DNA from: Streptomyces sp. CB02056
GTDB taxonomy: Bacteria > Actinomycetota > Actinomycetes > Streptomycetales > Streptomycetaceae
Assembly: GCF_001905545.1 (NCBI RefSeq)
Contig: NZ_LIPD01000018.1
Location: 1 to 64,000, forward strand
Direction of reading: 5' to 3'
Length of the DNA stretch: 64,000 bases
Below are positions 24,880 through 33,981 of the stretch, in pieces. A program made the position numbers and the translations under genes. The notes beneath the pieces were generated by a model that saw nothing but the letters and a program-made list of their open reading frames with translations, was not told where the DNA came from and made no database searches. How positions within the stretch are numbered: the stretch's first letter is position 1; every line of letters starts with the position of its first letter.

Positions 24880-26268
24880 TCAGCTGACGACGGTGACCTC
24901 GCCGATGCCGAGCGCCCGCACGTCGTCGGCGATCACGGCGGCGTCGCCGACCAGGACGGTGACCAGGCGGTCCGGCGGGAAGGCCGCGACGACCGCCTCG
25001 GTGGCGGCGGCGGTGGGCAGTTCGGCGAGCTGCCGGTAGACCTCGGCCTGGTAGTCGTCCGGCAGGTACTGCTCGACCTGGTCGGCCAGGGTGCCGGCGA
25101 CCGAGCCCGCGGTCTCGTACTTCAGCGGGGCGACGCCGACCAGGAACTGCACGGCCTCGTCGCGCTCGGCGTCGGTGAGGCCCTCGGCGGCGAGGGTGCG
25201 CAGGATGACCCAGGTGTCGGCCAGCGCGGGGGCGGTGGAGGCGGTGTCCACCGAGCCGCTGATGGCGAGCATGGCGCGCCCGCTGCCGTCGGCGGCCGAG
25301 CGCAGCGGCTGGGCGAAGGCGCGCACGCCGTAGGTGTAGCCCTTCTCCTCGCGCAGGACGCGGTCGAGGCGGGAGGTGAGGGTGCCGCCGAGGCAGTAGG
25401 TGCCGAGGGTCTGGGCGGCCCAGACCGGGTCGTGGCGGTCGGGTCCGATCCGGCCGATGAGCAGCTGGGTCTGGACGGAGCCGGGGCGGTCCACGATGAC
25501 GACGCGGCCGTGGTCGTCGCCGGTGACCGGGGCGTGGACGGACGGCTCGGCGGCCGTTCCGGTCCAGGTGCCGAGGGTGCTCTCCAGCAGCGCGGGCAGG
25601 TCGACGCCGGTGAGGTCGCCGACCACCACGACGGTGCTGGTCGCGGGGCGCACGTGGCCGTCGTAGAAGGCCTTGACGGCGGCGCGGTCGATCGACTTGA
25701 CGGTGTCGGCGGTGCCGGCGCGGGGCCGGGAGAGCCGGTCGGCGGCGTCGAAGAGCTCGGCGTACAGGGCCTTGGCGGCGCGCCGGGCGGGGTTGGCCTG
25801 CTCGTGGACGATCTCGTCCAGGCGGTTGGCGACCAGCCGCTCGATCTCCGCCTCGGGCAGGGCCGGGGCGCGCAGGGCGTCGGCGAGCAGGGACAGGCCG
25901 CGCTGGAGCCGGGAGGCGGGGACCTCCAGGGAGATCCGGATGCACGGGTGGTCGGCGTGCGTGTCGAGGGTGGCGCCGGCGCGCTCCAGCTCGGCGGCGT
26001 ACTCCTCGGCGCTGAGGGTGTCGGTGCCCTCGCTGAAGGCGCGGGCGAGGATGCCGGCGACGCCGTCGAGGCCCTCGGGCTCGGCGGCGAGCGGGACGTC
26101 GAGCAGGACCTCGACGGCGACCAGCTGCTGGCCGGGCCGGTGGCAGTGCAGGACGGTGATGCCGTTGCCGAGGGCGGCCCGCTCGGGGGCGGGGAAGTCC
26201 CAGGGGCTGGGCGTGCCCGGCCGGGGCTGCGGGTGGAAGGTCATGGCGGGGACGTAGTCGGTGCTCAT
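24880..26268 (-). CDS. M16 peptidase-like protein, non-catalytic subunit
   Basis: A 462-residue member of the pitrilysin/processing-peptidase family lacking the zinc-binding HxxEH motif: the corresponding helix reads GVAGILARAFSEGT. It should be the beta subunit partnering the catalytic protein encoded just upstream. The M16 folds are recognisable by ALGNGITVLHCHRPGQQL at the N-terminus, VVVGDLTGVDLPALLEST and the second-domain glycine-rich segment YCLGGTLTSRLDRVLREEKG. The start is ATG 26266-26268, overlapping the upstream stop by four bases (ATGA), so synthesis is coupled. A T-tract terminator follows. Confidence 0.9.
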   Translation of the reverse strand: MSTDYVPAMTFHPQPRPGTPSPWDFPAPERAALGNGITVLHCHRPGQQLVAVEVLLDVPLAAEPEGLDGVAGILARAFSEGTDTLSAEEYAAELERAGATLDTHADHPCIRISLEVPASRLQRGLSLLADALRAPALPEAEIERLVANRLDEIVHEQANPARRAAKALYAELFDAADRLSRPRAGTADTVKSIDRAAVKAFYDGHVRPATSTVVVVGDLTGVDLPALLESTLGTWTGTAAEPSVHAPVTGDDHGRVVIVDRPGSVQTQLLIGRIGPDRHDPVWAAQTLGTYCLGGTLTSRLDRVLREEKGYTYGVRAFAQPLRSAADGSGRAMLAISGSVDTASTAPALADTWVILRTLAAEGLTDAERDEAVQFLVGVAPLKYETAGSVAGTLADQVEQYLPDDYQAEVYRQLAELPTAAATEAVVAAFPPDRLVTVLVGDAAVIADDVRALGIGEVTVVS

Positions 26269-27614
26269 ACGGCGGCACCCTCCTCTTCGGAAGCGGCGTC
26301 GGAGTCGGCGTCGGTCTCGGCGGCGGCGGTCGGCTCGTAGGCGAGGACGGCCCGGTTGTCGGGGTGGAGCCGGGCCTTGGCGATGGCCTGGACCTCCTCG
26401 GCGGTGACGTCGAGGACCTTGGGGAGGGCGTCGTTGAGCAGCTCCGGGTCGCCGAACAGGACGGCGTAGCGGCACAGTTCGTCGGCCCGGCCGGCGACGG
26501 TGGTGAGCCGGTCGAGCCACTCGCGCTCGATCTGGGCCTGGGCGCGTTCGAGCTCCTCGGCGGTGGGGCCCTCGGCGGCGAAGCGGGCGAGCTCCTCGTC
26601 GACGGCGGTGCCGATCTGCTCGATGGTGGCGTCGCCGGAGGTCTTGACGTCGAGCCAGCCGAGGCTGGGGGCGCCGGCCAGCCGCAGCAGGCCGAAGCCG
26701 GCGGCGACGGCGGTGCGGTCGCGGCGGACCAGCCGGTTGTAGAGGCGGCTGGACTCGCCGCTGCCGAGGATGGTGAGGGCGAGGTCGGCGGCGTCGGCCT
26801 CGCGGGTGCCGTCGTGCGGAAGGCGGTAGGCGGCCATCAGGGCGCGGGAGGGGACGTCCTCGTGGACGTCCTCGCGGATCTCGCGGCCGATCGTCTCGGG
26901 GAGCTCGCCCGAGCGCGGGGGCTGCTTGCCGTCGTGCGCGGGGATGGAGCCGAAGTACTTCTCGACCCAGGCGACGGTCTGCTCGGGGTCAATGTCGCCG
27001 ACGATCGAGAGGACCGCGTTGTTGGGCGCGTAGTACGTCCGGAAGAACGTCCGGGCGTCCTCCAGGGTGGCCGCGTCGAGGTCGGCCATGGAGCCGATCG
27101 GGGTGTGGTGGTACGGGTGGCCGTCGGGGAAGGAGAGCGCGGTGAGCTTCTCGAAGGCGGTGCCGTACGGGACGTTGTCGTAGCGCTGGCGGCGCTCGTT
27201 CTTGACGACGTCGCGCTGGTTCTCCATGGACGTCTCGTCGAGCGCGGCGAGCAGCGAGCCCATCCGGTCGGCCTCCAGCCAGAGCGCGAGCTCCAGCTGG
27301 TGGGCGGGCATGGTCTCGAAGTAGTTGGTGCGCTCGAAGCTGGTGGTGCCGTTGAGCGAGCCGCCGGCGCCCTGGACGAGCTCGAAGTGCCCGTTGTTGG
27401 TGACGTTGGCCGAGCCCTGGAACATCAGGTGCTCGAAGAGGTGGGCGAGGCCGGTGCGGCCCTTGACCTCGTGCCGGGAGCCCACGTCGTACCAGAGGCA
27501 GACGGCGGCGACCGGGGTCAGGTGGTCCTCGGAGAGGACTACGCGCAGGCCGTTGGCCAGGCGGTGCTCGGTGATGGCGATGCCTCGGCTGGAGGCGGGG
27601 GCCGGGTTGGCCAT
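26265..27614 (-). CDS. M16 zinc metallopeptidase, catalytic subunit
   Basis: A 449-residue zinc protease of the M16B group. The inverted zinc motif is in GLAHLFEHLMFQGSANV (HLFEH), and the downstream Glu ligand is expected in the ENQRDVVKNERRQRYDN region. The second domain has the loop LGSGESSRLYNRLVRRD. With the coupled non-catalytic partner it should form a heterodimer like bacterial relatives of mitochondrial processing peptidase. No signal peptide is visible, so it is probably cytoplasmic. The start is ATG 27612-27614, with GGAAGGA nine bases upstream. It is divergent from parC across 297 bases. Confidence 0.93.
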   Translation of the reverse strand: MANPAPASSRGIAITEHRLANGLRVVLSEDHLTPVAAVCLWYDVGSRHEVKGRTGLAHLFEHLMFQGSANVTNNGHFELVQGAGGSLNGTTSFERTNYFETMPAHQLELALWLEADRMGSLLAALDETSMENQRDVVKNERRQRYDNVPYGTAFEKLTALSFPDGHPYHHTPIGSMADLDAATLEDARTFFRTYYAPNNAVLSIVGDIDPEQTVAWVEKYFGSIPAHDGKQPPRSGELPETIGREIREDVHEDVPSRALMAAYRLPHDGTREADAADLALTILGSGESSRLYNRLVRRDRTAVAAGFGLLRLAGAPSLGWLDVKTSGDATIEQIGTAVDEELARFAAEGPTAEELERAQAQIEREWLDRLTTVAGRADELCRYAVLFGDPELLNDALPKVLDVTAEEVQAIAKARLHPDNRAVLAYEPTAAAETDADSDAASEEEGAAV

Positions 27615-27911
27615 GCGCTCGGGTCCTTCCCGTCGTCGATGTCGGGGGTTCGTGTGGCGTCCCCCATTGTGGTGCAACGTGCGGGAGCCGTGTTCGTGTC
27701 CGCGCGGACGGGGCCGTTCGCCAGGGGCGGAAGAGGGCCGCTGACCGGGAGTGTCGGCCCGAGGGTCCACAATGGGGGCGCCGCGCCCTGTCGACGGCGC
27801 CCGGTTGACGGGTCCGGCGGCGGGACGGTGCGGAGACGAGCGACGACCGCCCCCCGGCGTTCGGCGACCGACCGAGACACAGCCAGCGACACGTAAGGGA
27901 GCCCCGCCGCG
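27615..27911. other. Divergent promoter region M16 / parC
   Basis: These 297 bases separate the two divergent starts and must carry both promoters. The sequence is GC-rich; AAGGGAG 13 bases before the parC ATG is a plausible, rather distant ribosome binding site. No gene or clear operator was seen. Confidence 0.45.
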
Positions 27912-30362
27912 ATGGCCCGCCGCAGTTCGCAGACCCCGCCGCCCGGAGACTTCGAGGAGCGGATCCTCGACGTCGACGTCGTGGACGAGATGCAGGGCTC
28001 CTTCCTGGAGTACGCCTACTCGGTGATCTACTCGCGTGCACTGCCCGACGCGCGGGACGGCCTGAAGCCGGTGCACCGCCGGATCCTGTACCAGGCCAAC
28101 GAGATGGGCCTGCGCCCGGAGCGCGCGCACGTGAAGTGCGCCCGCGTGGTGGGCGAGGTGATGGGCCGGCTGCACCCGCACGGCGACCAGTCGATCTACG
28201 ACTCGGTGGTGCGCATGGCGCAGCCGTTCTCGATGCGGCTGCCGCTGATCGACGGGCACGGCAACTTCGGTTCGCTGGGCAACGACGACCCGCCGGCCGC
28301 GATGCGCTACACCGAGTCGCGGCTGACGGCCGCCTCGATGGCGATGGTGGAGTCGATCCACGAGGACACCGTCGACTTCGGCCCCAACTACGACGGCAGC
28401 GAGCAGGAGCCGCTGGCGCTGCCGGCCGCGTTCCCCAACCTGCTGGTGAACGGCGCGACGGGCATCGCGGTCGGCATGGCGACGAACATGCCGCCGCACA
28501 ACCTGTCCGAGGTGGTGGCTGCGGCCCGTCACCTGATCAAGCACCCGAACGCGGACCTGGACACGCTGATGCGGTTCGTGCCCGGTCCGGACCTGCCGAC
28601 CGGCGGGCGGATCGTGGGCCTGTCGGGCATCCGGGACGCGTACGAGTCGGGCCGCGGCACGTTCAAGATCCGGGCGACGACGACGGTGGAGGCGGTGACG
28701 GCCCGCCGCAAGGGCATCGTGGTCACCGAGCTGCCGTACAACGTCGGCCCGGAGAAGGTCATCTCGAAGATCAAGGACCTGGTCAACGCGAAGAAGCTCC
28801 AGGGCATCGCGGACGTCAAGGACCTGACCGACCGCGAGCACGGGCTGCGGCTGGTCATCGAGGTGAAGAACGGCTTCGTGCCGGAGGCGCTGCTGGAGCA
28901 GCTGTACAAGCTGACGCCGCTGGAGGAGACCTTCGGCATCAACAACGTGGCGCTGGTGGACGGGCAGCCGCTGACGCTGGGGCTCAAGGAGCTGCTGGAG
29001 GTCTACGTCGACCACCGCTTCACCGTGGTGCGCCGGCGCAGCGACTTCCGCCGCCGCAAGCGCGAGGAGCGGCTGCACCTGGTCGAGGGCCTGCTGGTGG
29101 CGCTGCTCGACATCGACGAGGTCATCGCGATCATCCGGTCGAGTGACAACGCCCAGCAGGCGAAGGAACGCCTGATGGAGCACTTCTCGCTGTCGGAGAC
29201 GCAGACCGCGTACATCCTGGACACCCCGCTGCGGCGGCTGACCCGCTTCGACCGGGTCGAGCTGGAGCAGGAGAAGGAGAAGCTGACCTCCGAGATCGCG
29301 GACCTGACCGAGATCCTGGAGTCGGACACCAAGCTGCGCAGCGTGGTGTCGTCCGAACTGGGCGCGGTGTCCAAGCAGTTCGGCACCGAGCGGCGCACGG
29401 TGCTACTGGAGGCGGGGGCGGTGCCCTCGGCCGCGCTGGCGGTGCCGCTGGAGGTCGCGGACGACCCGTGCCGGGTGCTGCTGTCGTCGACGGGCCTGCT
29501 GGCGCGGACGGCGGACGGCGAGCCGTTCGAGGAGTCGGAGAAGCGGGCGAAGCACGACGTGATCGTCTCGGCGGTGCACGCGACGGCACGGGCGGACGTC
29601 GGCGTGGTCACGTCCGCGGGCCGGGTCCTGCGACTGCCGGTGATCGACCTTCCGGCGCTGCCGCCGACACCGTCGCCGACGCTGGCGGGCGGGGCCGCGG
29701 TGGGCGAGTTCCTGCGGCTGGAGGACGGGGAGCGGGCGCTGGCGCTGACCACCCTGGACGAGTCCTCGCCGGGGCTGGCGCTGGGCACGCTGCAGGGCGT
29801 GGTGAAGCGGGTGGTGCCGGAGTGGCCGGCGAACAAGGACGAGTTCGAGGTGATCGCCCTCAAGGAGGGTGACGAGCTGGTGGGCGCGGTCGAACTGCGC
29901 ACCGGCGAGGAGGACCTGGTCTTCATCGCCTCCGACGCCCAGCTGCTGCGCTACCCGGCGGGCCAGGTGCGTCCGCAGGGCCGCCCGGCGGGCGGCATGG
30001 CGGGCATCAAGCTGTCGGACGGCACGCGGGTGCTGTCCTTCACGGCGGTGGACCCGGCGGCGGACGCGGTGGTGGTCTCGGTGGCCACGGCCACGGGCAC
30101 GCTCTCCGACGGCGAGCAGACCAGCTGGAAGGTCACCCCGTTCGAGCAGTACCCGCGCAAGGGCCGCGCCACCGGCGGCGTGCGCTGCCAGCGCTTCCTG
30201 CGCGGCGAGGACGCCCTGGCCTTCGCCTGGGCCGGCGCCGCCCCGGCCCGCGCCGCCACCGCCAAGGGCGCCCCGGTCGACCTGCCCGAGCGCGACCCGC
30301 GCCGCGACGGCTCCGGCACCCCGGTCACCACCCCGATCGCGGTGGTCGCCGGCCCGGCGTAG
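27912..30362 (+). CDS. parC: DNA topoisomerase IV subunit A
   Basis: An 816-residue type IIA topoisomerase subunit that cuts and rejoins DNA, working with the ParE encoded at 45486-47597 to unlink daughter chromosomes. The catalytic Tyr is Tyr133 in [11 protein letters not shown]. The winged-helix region includes [20 protein letters not shown], and the coiled coil runs through [21 protein letters not shown]. The C-terminal part has irregular beta-blade repeats but no GyrA-box, favouring ParC over GyrA. The quinolone-contact position that is Ser in E. coli (HPHGDS) is Gln93 here. The start is ATG 27912. A strong T-tract terminator follows at 30376. Confidence 0.93.
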   Translation: MARRSSQTPPPGDFEERILDVDVVDEMQGSFLEYAYSVIYSRALPDARDGLKPVHRRILYQANEMGLRPERAHVKCARVVGEVMGRLHPHGDQSIYDSVVRMAQPFSMRLPLIDGHGNFGSLGNDDPPAAMRYTESRLTAASMAMVESIHEDTVDFGPNYDGSEQEPLALPAAFPNLLVNGATGIAVGMATNMPPHNLSEVVAAARHLIKHPNADLDTLMRFVPGPDLPTGGRIVGLSGIRDAYESGRGTFKIRATTTVEAVTARRKGIVVTELPYNVGPEKVISKIKDLVNAKKLQGIADVKDLTDREHGLRLVIEVKNGFVPEALLEQLYKLTPLEETFGINNVALVDGQPLTLGLKELLEVYVDHRFTVVRRRSDFRRRKREERLHLVEGLLVALLDIDEVIAIIRSSDNAQQAKERLMEHFSLSETQTAYILDTPLRRLTRFDRVELEQEKEKLTSEIADLTEILESDTKLRSVVSSELGAVSKQFGTERRTVLLEAGAVPSAALAVPLEVADDPCRVLLSSTGLLARTADGEPFEESEKRAKHDVIVSAVHATARADVGVVTSAGRVLRLPVIDLPALPPTPSPTLAGGAAVGEFLRLEDGERALALTTLDESSPGLALGTLQGVVKRVVPEWPANKDEFEVIALKEGDELVGAVELRTGEEDLVFIASDAQLLRYPAGQVRPQGRPAGGMAGIKLSDGTRVLSFTAVDPAADAVVVSVATATGTLSDGEQTSWKVTPFEQYPRKGRATGGVRCQRFLRGEDALAFAWAGAAPARAATAKGAPVDLPERDPRRDGSGTPVTTPIAVVAGPA

Positions 30363-30375
30363 CGGCTCCCGCCCG

Positions 30376-30418
30376 AGCGGAGGGGCACCGGACATCGTCC
30401 GGTGCCCCTCCGCTTTTT
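30376..30418 (+). terminator. Intrinsic terminator after parC
   Basis: A perfect 18-bp stem (30376-30393 and 30397-30414) with a 3-base loop is followed by TTTTT at 30414-30418. It cleanly separates parC from the type VII-like cassette. Confidence 0.93.
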
Positions 30419-30472
30419 CGTGCCCGCCCGGCCGGGATTGCGGAACGGCGATCTCCAATTCCCGGTCATGGC

Positions 30473-30508
30473 CTGAACTTTGCCCTCCCATGGGTTAGGT
30501 TCACCGAA
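30473..30508 (+). promoter_or_regulatory. Promoter of WXG100 cassette overlapping an iron-box-like site
   Basis: CTGAAC (30473-30478), 17 bases, then TAGGTT (30496-30501) form a plausible principal-sigma promoter, about 50 bases before the first cassette gene. ATGGGTTAGGTTCACCGAA (30490-30508) matches 15 of 19 positions of the DmdR1/IdeR iron box TTAGGTTAGGCTCACCTAA and covers the -10 element, the usual place for repression. Confidence 0.55.
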
Positions 30509-30551
30509 CAGGTGCTCCACACCGCGTCACAATCCTTGGGGGGATGGGGAG

Positions 30552-30857
30552 TTGACCGATCAATTCAAGATCGACATGGACCGGATGAGAACGGTGTCCA
30601 AGCAACTCGACGAATGCGCCAAGCGCATGAAGACGGTCGCCAAGAGCCTGGAGAACGCCGGGATCGCCCGCCAGACCGGCAACGCGTGGCTCGACTCGGC
30701 ATGCCTGGGCTTCGAACGCCACTGGCACGGAGCGATGGGTCGGATGGGCAAGCTGGCCCACAACCTCCACGAGGGCCTGGACGAATCACTCAAGGCCTAC
30801 ACGGACAACGAACAGGGCGTCGCGAAGGCCTACAGCGCAGCCGGCAGCAGGGACTGA
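30552..30857 (+). CDS. WXG100-like small protein (ESX/type VII target)
   Basis: A 101-residue protein of WXG100 size, predicted to be two helices joined by a turn. W58-H-G60 in FERHWHGAMGRM is the WXG turn. The C-terminal helix carries Y83-T-D-N-E87, which fits the YxxxD/E secretion signal of type VII substrates. It has another Trp at 46. The start is taken as TTG 30552-30554 (MTDQFKIDMDRM), with GGGGGGA eight bases upstream; ATG 30576 is the alternative. It is the first gene of a four-gene cassette, seven bases before the next gene. EsxA/EsxB-like proteins are usually secreted as pairs; here the partner may be the next protein. Confidence 0.72.
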   Translation: MTDQFKIDMDRMRTVSKQLDECAKRMKTVAKSLENAGIARQTGNAWLDSACLGFERHWHGAMGRMGKLAHNLHEGLDESLKAYTDNEQGVAKAYSAAGSRD

Positions 30858-30864
30858 CTCCACC

Positions 30865-32115
30865 ATGGGTGACAAGAACTGGCCGGGCCTCGGCTTCTGC
30901 CCGGCCCCGGGGGACCTGGCGGGCATCGCCAAGATGTACGCGGACGTCGACGCCGTAGCCCGGGAACTGGAAGAACTGCGGAGCGCACTCGCCGGCATCG
31001 GCTCCGACGGCGGCGCCTGGGAGGGCGAGGCGGCCCGCAAGTTCGCCGACAAGCTGGGCCAACTGCCCAAGTACCTCACCCAGGGCCACGAGTCGATGGC
31101 CGCCTGCTCGCGGGCCCTCAAGGCCTGGCACACCCAGCTCTCCGGCATGATCACCACCGGCCGCACGATGGAGGCCGAAGCCGTCGAGCTGCGCACGCGG
31201 CTGGCCGACACGGACGGCCAGGTCACCTCCCTCGGCAACACCCTGAAGGGCTACGCGCAGAACGGCGGGCAGACCGCCGACAACGTGATCAACCGCGCCC
31301 AGGCGCAGTTCGACGCGGCCCGGGAGGCCAGCACCCGCTGCCACCACCAGCTCGACGAGGTCATCAAGCGCGCCCACAAGCAGCTGGAGGACCACCGGCA
31401 CAAGGCCGAGGCCGCCGCCAAGGCGATCGTGGAGGCGTCCCGTCACCACCCGCCGGACCCGGGCCTGTTCAAGCGGATGCTGGACAACGTGAAAAAGGCC
31501 TGGAACAAGTCGTTGGACTTCCTGTCCGACCATGCCGACATCCTGTCCATGATCTCGGCCGGACTGACGATCGCCGCGCTGTTCACCCCGTTCGGTCCGG
31601 TGCTGGTCGCCGGGGCCGTGCTGACGAGCGCGGGCGCGCTGAGCGGGCACGGCATCGCCAAGCTCCGTGGCAAGGACGTGTCGTGGATGACCCTCGGGCT
31701 GGACTCGTTGGGCTTGATCCCCGGCTACGGGCTGGTCAAGGGCTTCGCCACCGCCGCCAAGGGAACCCGGGCCGCGAACGCCGGCGGCAGCGCGCTCGCC
31801 ATGGCCAGGCTTCCGATGTCGACCAAGGCCGTCACCACGTGGATACCCAAAGGCGCGAGCTGGCTCAGCCAGTCGGAAAGGGCGCCCAATGTCGCCCGCG
31901 TCTTCTCGGACAAGGTCGCGTCCCGCTTGTCGGCGCTCGATCCCGCGAAGGTCACGGCCAGTGCGAAGGCGGCCTCGATCGTCTACGGCGCGTACAAGCA
32001 AGTGGACAAAGCGATCGAGAGAAGGGCGGCGGCGCAGCCCGTCGTGCTTCCCGGGCCGCTCGCGAGGCCCGCAGTCCGGCCGGCGTCCGCCCCGTTCCTG
32101 AACGCCGTCGGCTGA
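30865..32115 (+). CDS. Putative type VII-secreted protein with WXG N-terminus
   Basis: A 416-residue protein with a long helical N-terminal region resembling the T7SS-signal/LXG class. W52-E-G54 lies in GGAWEGEAARKFADKL, followed by heptad-like helices to about residue 200 (Ala/Glu/Lys/His-rich). A hydrophobic hairpin follows at about 225-265 (ILSMISAGLTIAALFTPFG, VLVAGAVLTSAGALSG), then a Gly-rich domain with LGLIPGYGLVKGFATAAKG and a Pro/Ala-rich end. Polymorphic toxins have this layout, but I see no nuclease or other catalytic motif at the C-terminus. The ATG 30865 has no strong ribosome binding site; coupling with the small gene upstream is likely. Confidence 0.7.
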   Translation: MGDKNWPGLGFCPAPGDLAGIAKMYADVDAVARELEELRSALAGIGSDGGAWEGEAARKFADKLGQLPKYLTQGHESMAACSRALKAWHTQLSGMITTGRTMEAEAVELRTRLADTDGQVTSLGNTLKGYAQNGGQTADNVINRAQAQFDAAREASTRCHHQLDEVIKRAHKQLEDHRHKAEAAAKAIVEASRHHPPDPGLFKRMLDNVKKAWNKSLDFLSDHADILSMISAGLTIAALFTPFGPVLVAGAVLTSAGALSGHGIAKLRGKDVSWMTLGLDSLGLIPGYGLVKGFATAAKGTRAANAGGSALAMARLPMSTKAVTTWIPKGASWLSQSERAPNVARVFSDKVASRLSALDPAKVTASAKAASIVYGAYKQVDKAIERRAAAQPVVLPGPLARPAVRPASAPFLNAVG

Positions 32116-32127
32116 GAGGAGAGACCC

Positions 32128-33186
32128 ATGGCCAAGGACCTCCATGCCACGCTCCCCGTCGAGGGCGGACGGATCGCCTCGGTGCCCGAGGTGGCCGAGG
32201 CCGCGCGACGGGCCGAAACGCTCTACGGAATCAACCTGCTGCACGACTACGTGGCCCGCGATGTGGTGACCAAGCACCTGCGGATGCGGAACCAGCAGGA
32301 CTGGTACTCCGAACTGGCCGGCCTGTTCATCATCGGGGGAATCGCGGGTGCCGTGTTCTTCGGCGCATCGATGAGTTCGCCGGCCGAGGGACGACAGGTG
32401 GCCGGCCTGGTGGCGGCCGTCCTTGCGATCCCCGTCGGCATCTGGATCGGGATCCGCGGCATGTCCTGGGAGGCGGAGAAGAAGACCGCCTCCGTGCACT
32501 TCACCACGTACGTGGGCCTGTTGAACCGGGCACGGGGAGCCGGTCTGACGGTCACGATCCCCCCCGAGTGGGGAGTCGCCGCCGAGCGGGCCTCGTGGGA
32601 GGAAGGCGCGACCGCTCCACCACAGCCGCCGGCCGCCCGGGGCACGTCCTCCACCAGTCCGGCTCCCCCGCAGCCGGCCGCGACACAGCCGACCTCGTGG
32701 TGGCCGGCCGACGCCGTGATCGACCCGAAGTTCCCGGTACTGCCGACCGCAGCACTCGCGCGCCACTGGGCCCTGGCCGGCCGGGCCCGCGAACTCAGTG
32801 CTCCGCACGGCGTCGACTTCCTGGACGAACAGGCGGTCCGGGGACTGCTCACCGCCGTGCAGCGGTCCCGCCGGTGGATCAGCCTCTGGGGCAGGACGTT
32901 CCTCCTCACCGTGGTCGCCGGCATGGTCGTCGCTCCCATGGGCATGGACCCCGCCGGTGCCGAGTACCGCCGACAGCTCGTCTCCCTGGGGACGGGCCTG
33001 ATCGCCATCGGCTTGCTCGCTGCAGTCCCCGCGCTGAAGGAGCTCTGGACCTGGCGCCGCTCCGGCCTGCGCGAGCGTGCCGACGCCTACCTCGACCTGC
33101 TGATCGAGGCCCGTACGTACGGCGTCCCGGTCCCCGTCCCGCCGTCCTGGCTGGACATCCGCAACCGCATCCGCAAGCCCGCATGA
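32128..33186 (+). CDS. Internally duplicated four-helix membrane protein
   Basis: A 352-residue protein I cannot assign to a family. It has two similar halves. Half 1 (about 21-150) is soluble helix, membrane helices at 64-82 and 91-109, then LLNRARGAGLTVTIPPEW (131-148). Half 2 (about 211-345) is soluble helix, membrane helices near 257-270 and 285-303, then LLIEARTYGVPVPVPPSW (324-341). The two closing segments agree at 9 of 18 positions. A Pro/Ser/Thr linker (155-200) joins them. ATG 32128 has GAGAGGAGAG just upstream. As third gene of the cassette it may anchor, transport or neutralise the putative secreted protein; that is inference. Confidence 0.72.
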   Translation: MAKDLHATLPVEGGRIASVPEVAEAARRAETLYGINLLHDYVARDVVTKHLRMRNQQDWYSELAGLFIIGGIAGAVFFGASMSSPAEGRQVAGLVAAVLAIPVGIWIGIRGMSWEAEKKTASVHFTTYVGLLNRARGAGLTVTIPPEWGVAAERASWEEGATAPPQPPAARGTSSTSPAPPQPAATQPTSWWPADAVIDPKFPVLPTAALARHWALAGRARELSAPHGVDFLDEQAVRGLLTAVQRSRRWISLWGRTFLLTVVAGMVVAPMGMDPAGAEYRRQLVSLGTGLIAIGLLAAVPALKELWTWRRSGLRERADAYLDLLIEARTYGVPVPVPPSWLDIRNRIRKPA

Positions 33187-33205
33187 CCTCAGTGGAAGGC
33201 TCCCG

Positions 33206-33943
33206 ATGTCCGGCACTCCGACAGCCGACCGCCCCGATCCCGCTGAGGACGCACCACTCCAGATCCGCTTCATCGTCCCGCCCGCCTTCCACCAGGTACC
33301 CGTGTTCGGCACCGAGGAACAGGTGGCGGAGGAGCTCTGGGAAATGGTCTGCGAGGTCCTGGCCGCCCGGTCCGAGGAGGACCGGGCCGCCTGGGCCATG
33401 ATGCTGGCCGGGCTGATCCCGTCGATGGCCGAGGCCGGGGTGATCCACGCCGGGATGTGCCTGGTGGACGTGGGCGGCCGTCCGAGCATGGCCACGATCA
33501 CCGCCTCGCTGTGCCCGTTGGAGGGCACCGACTACCCCGGCGCGGTGGACTTCCTGCTCACCCGGCTTGCCCTGTCCCGTCCGGAGGCGGAGGTGACGGC
33601 GGTCGAGCTGCCGGCCGGGCGGGCCGTCGCGGTGATCGACGCGGTGGCGACCGCGGTGGACGACGGGTCGACCCCGCTCGACGGCCTGGCGGTCCCGCTC
33701 GTCGACGGGGTGCTGACCACCTCGGTGATCCAGGTGCACCTGCCGCTGCCGAACGAGTCGCAGCTGCTCTCGCTGGAGCTGAGCACCCCGTGCCCGGAGG
33801 ACTGGGTGCTGTACTCGGAGCTGTTCGCGGACGTCGTCCGCAGCATCCACCTGGAGTTCGCCGACCTCCCGACCGTCTCCGAGCCGATGTACGACACGGT
33901 GGACGAGGAGGTCGCGCAGCGGGTGAAGGCCGCCTTCGGGTGA
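33206..33943 (+). CDS. Unknown soluble protein of the WXG100 cassette
   Basis: A 245-residue acidic protein without membrane segments or Cys-rich motifs. It is predicted alpha/beta: PLQIRFIVPPAFHQVPVFG at the start, a helical part (AEELWEMVCEVLAARSEED), then strands, and near the end STPCPEDWVLYSELFADVVR. The last pattern (TP, W, Y, F, then a helix) recalls LpqN/PsbP-like domains, but the match is only by eye. It is the last gene of the cassette, 19 bases after the membrane protein, and could be a chaperone, an immunity protein or an unrelated partner. I do not recognise its family. Confidence 0.68.
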   Translation: MSGTPTADRPDPAEDAPLQIRFIVPPAFHQVPVFGTEEQVAEELWEMVCEVLAARSEEDRAAWAMMLAGLIPSMAEAGVIHAGMCLVDVGGRPSMATITASLCPLEGTDYPGAVDFLLTRLALSRPEAEVTAVELPAGRAVAVIDAVATAVDDGSTPLDGLAVPLVDGVLTTSVIQVHLPLPNESQLLSLELSTPCPEDWVLYSELFADVVRSIHLEFADLPTVSEPMYDTVDEEVAQRVKAAFG

Positions 33944-33981
33944 TCGAGTGAGGGTGATCAGCTGAGGGTAGCCTTGCCGGC

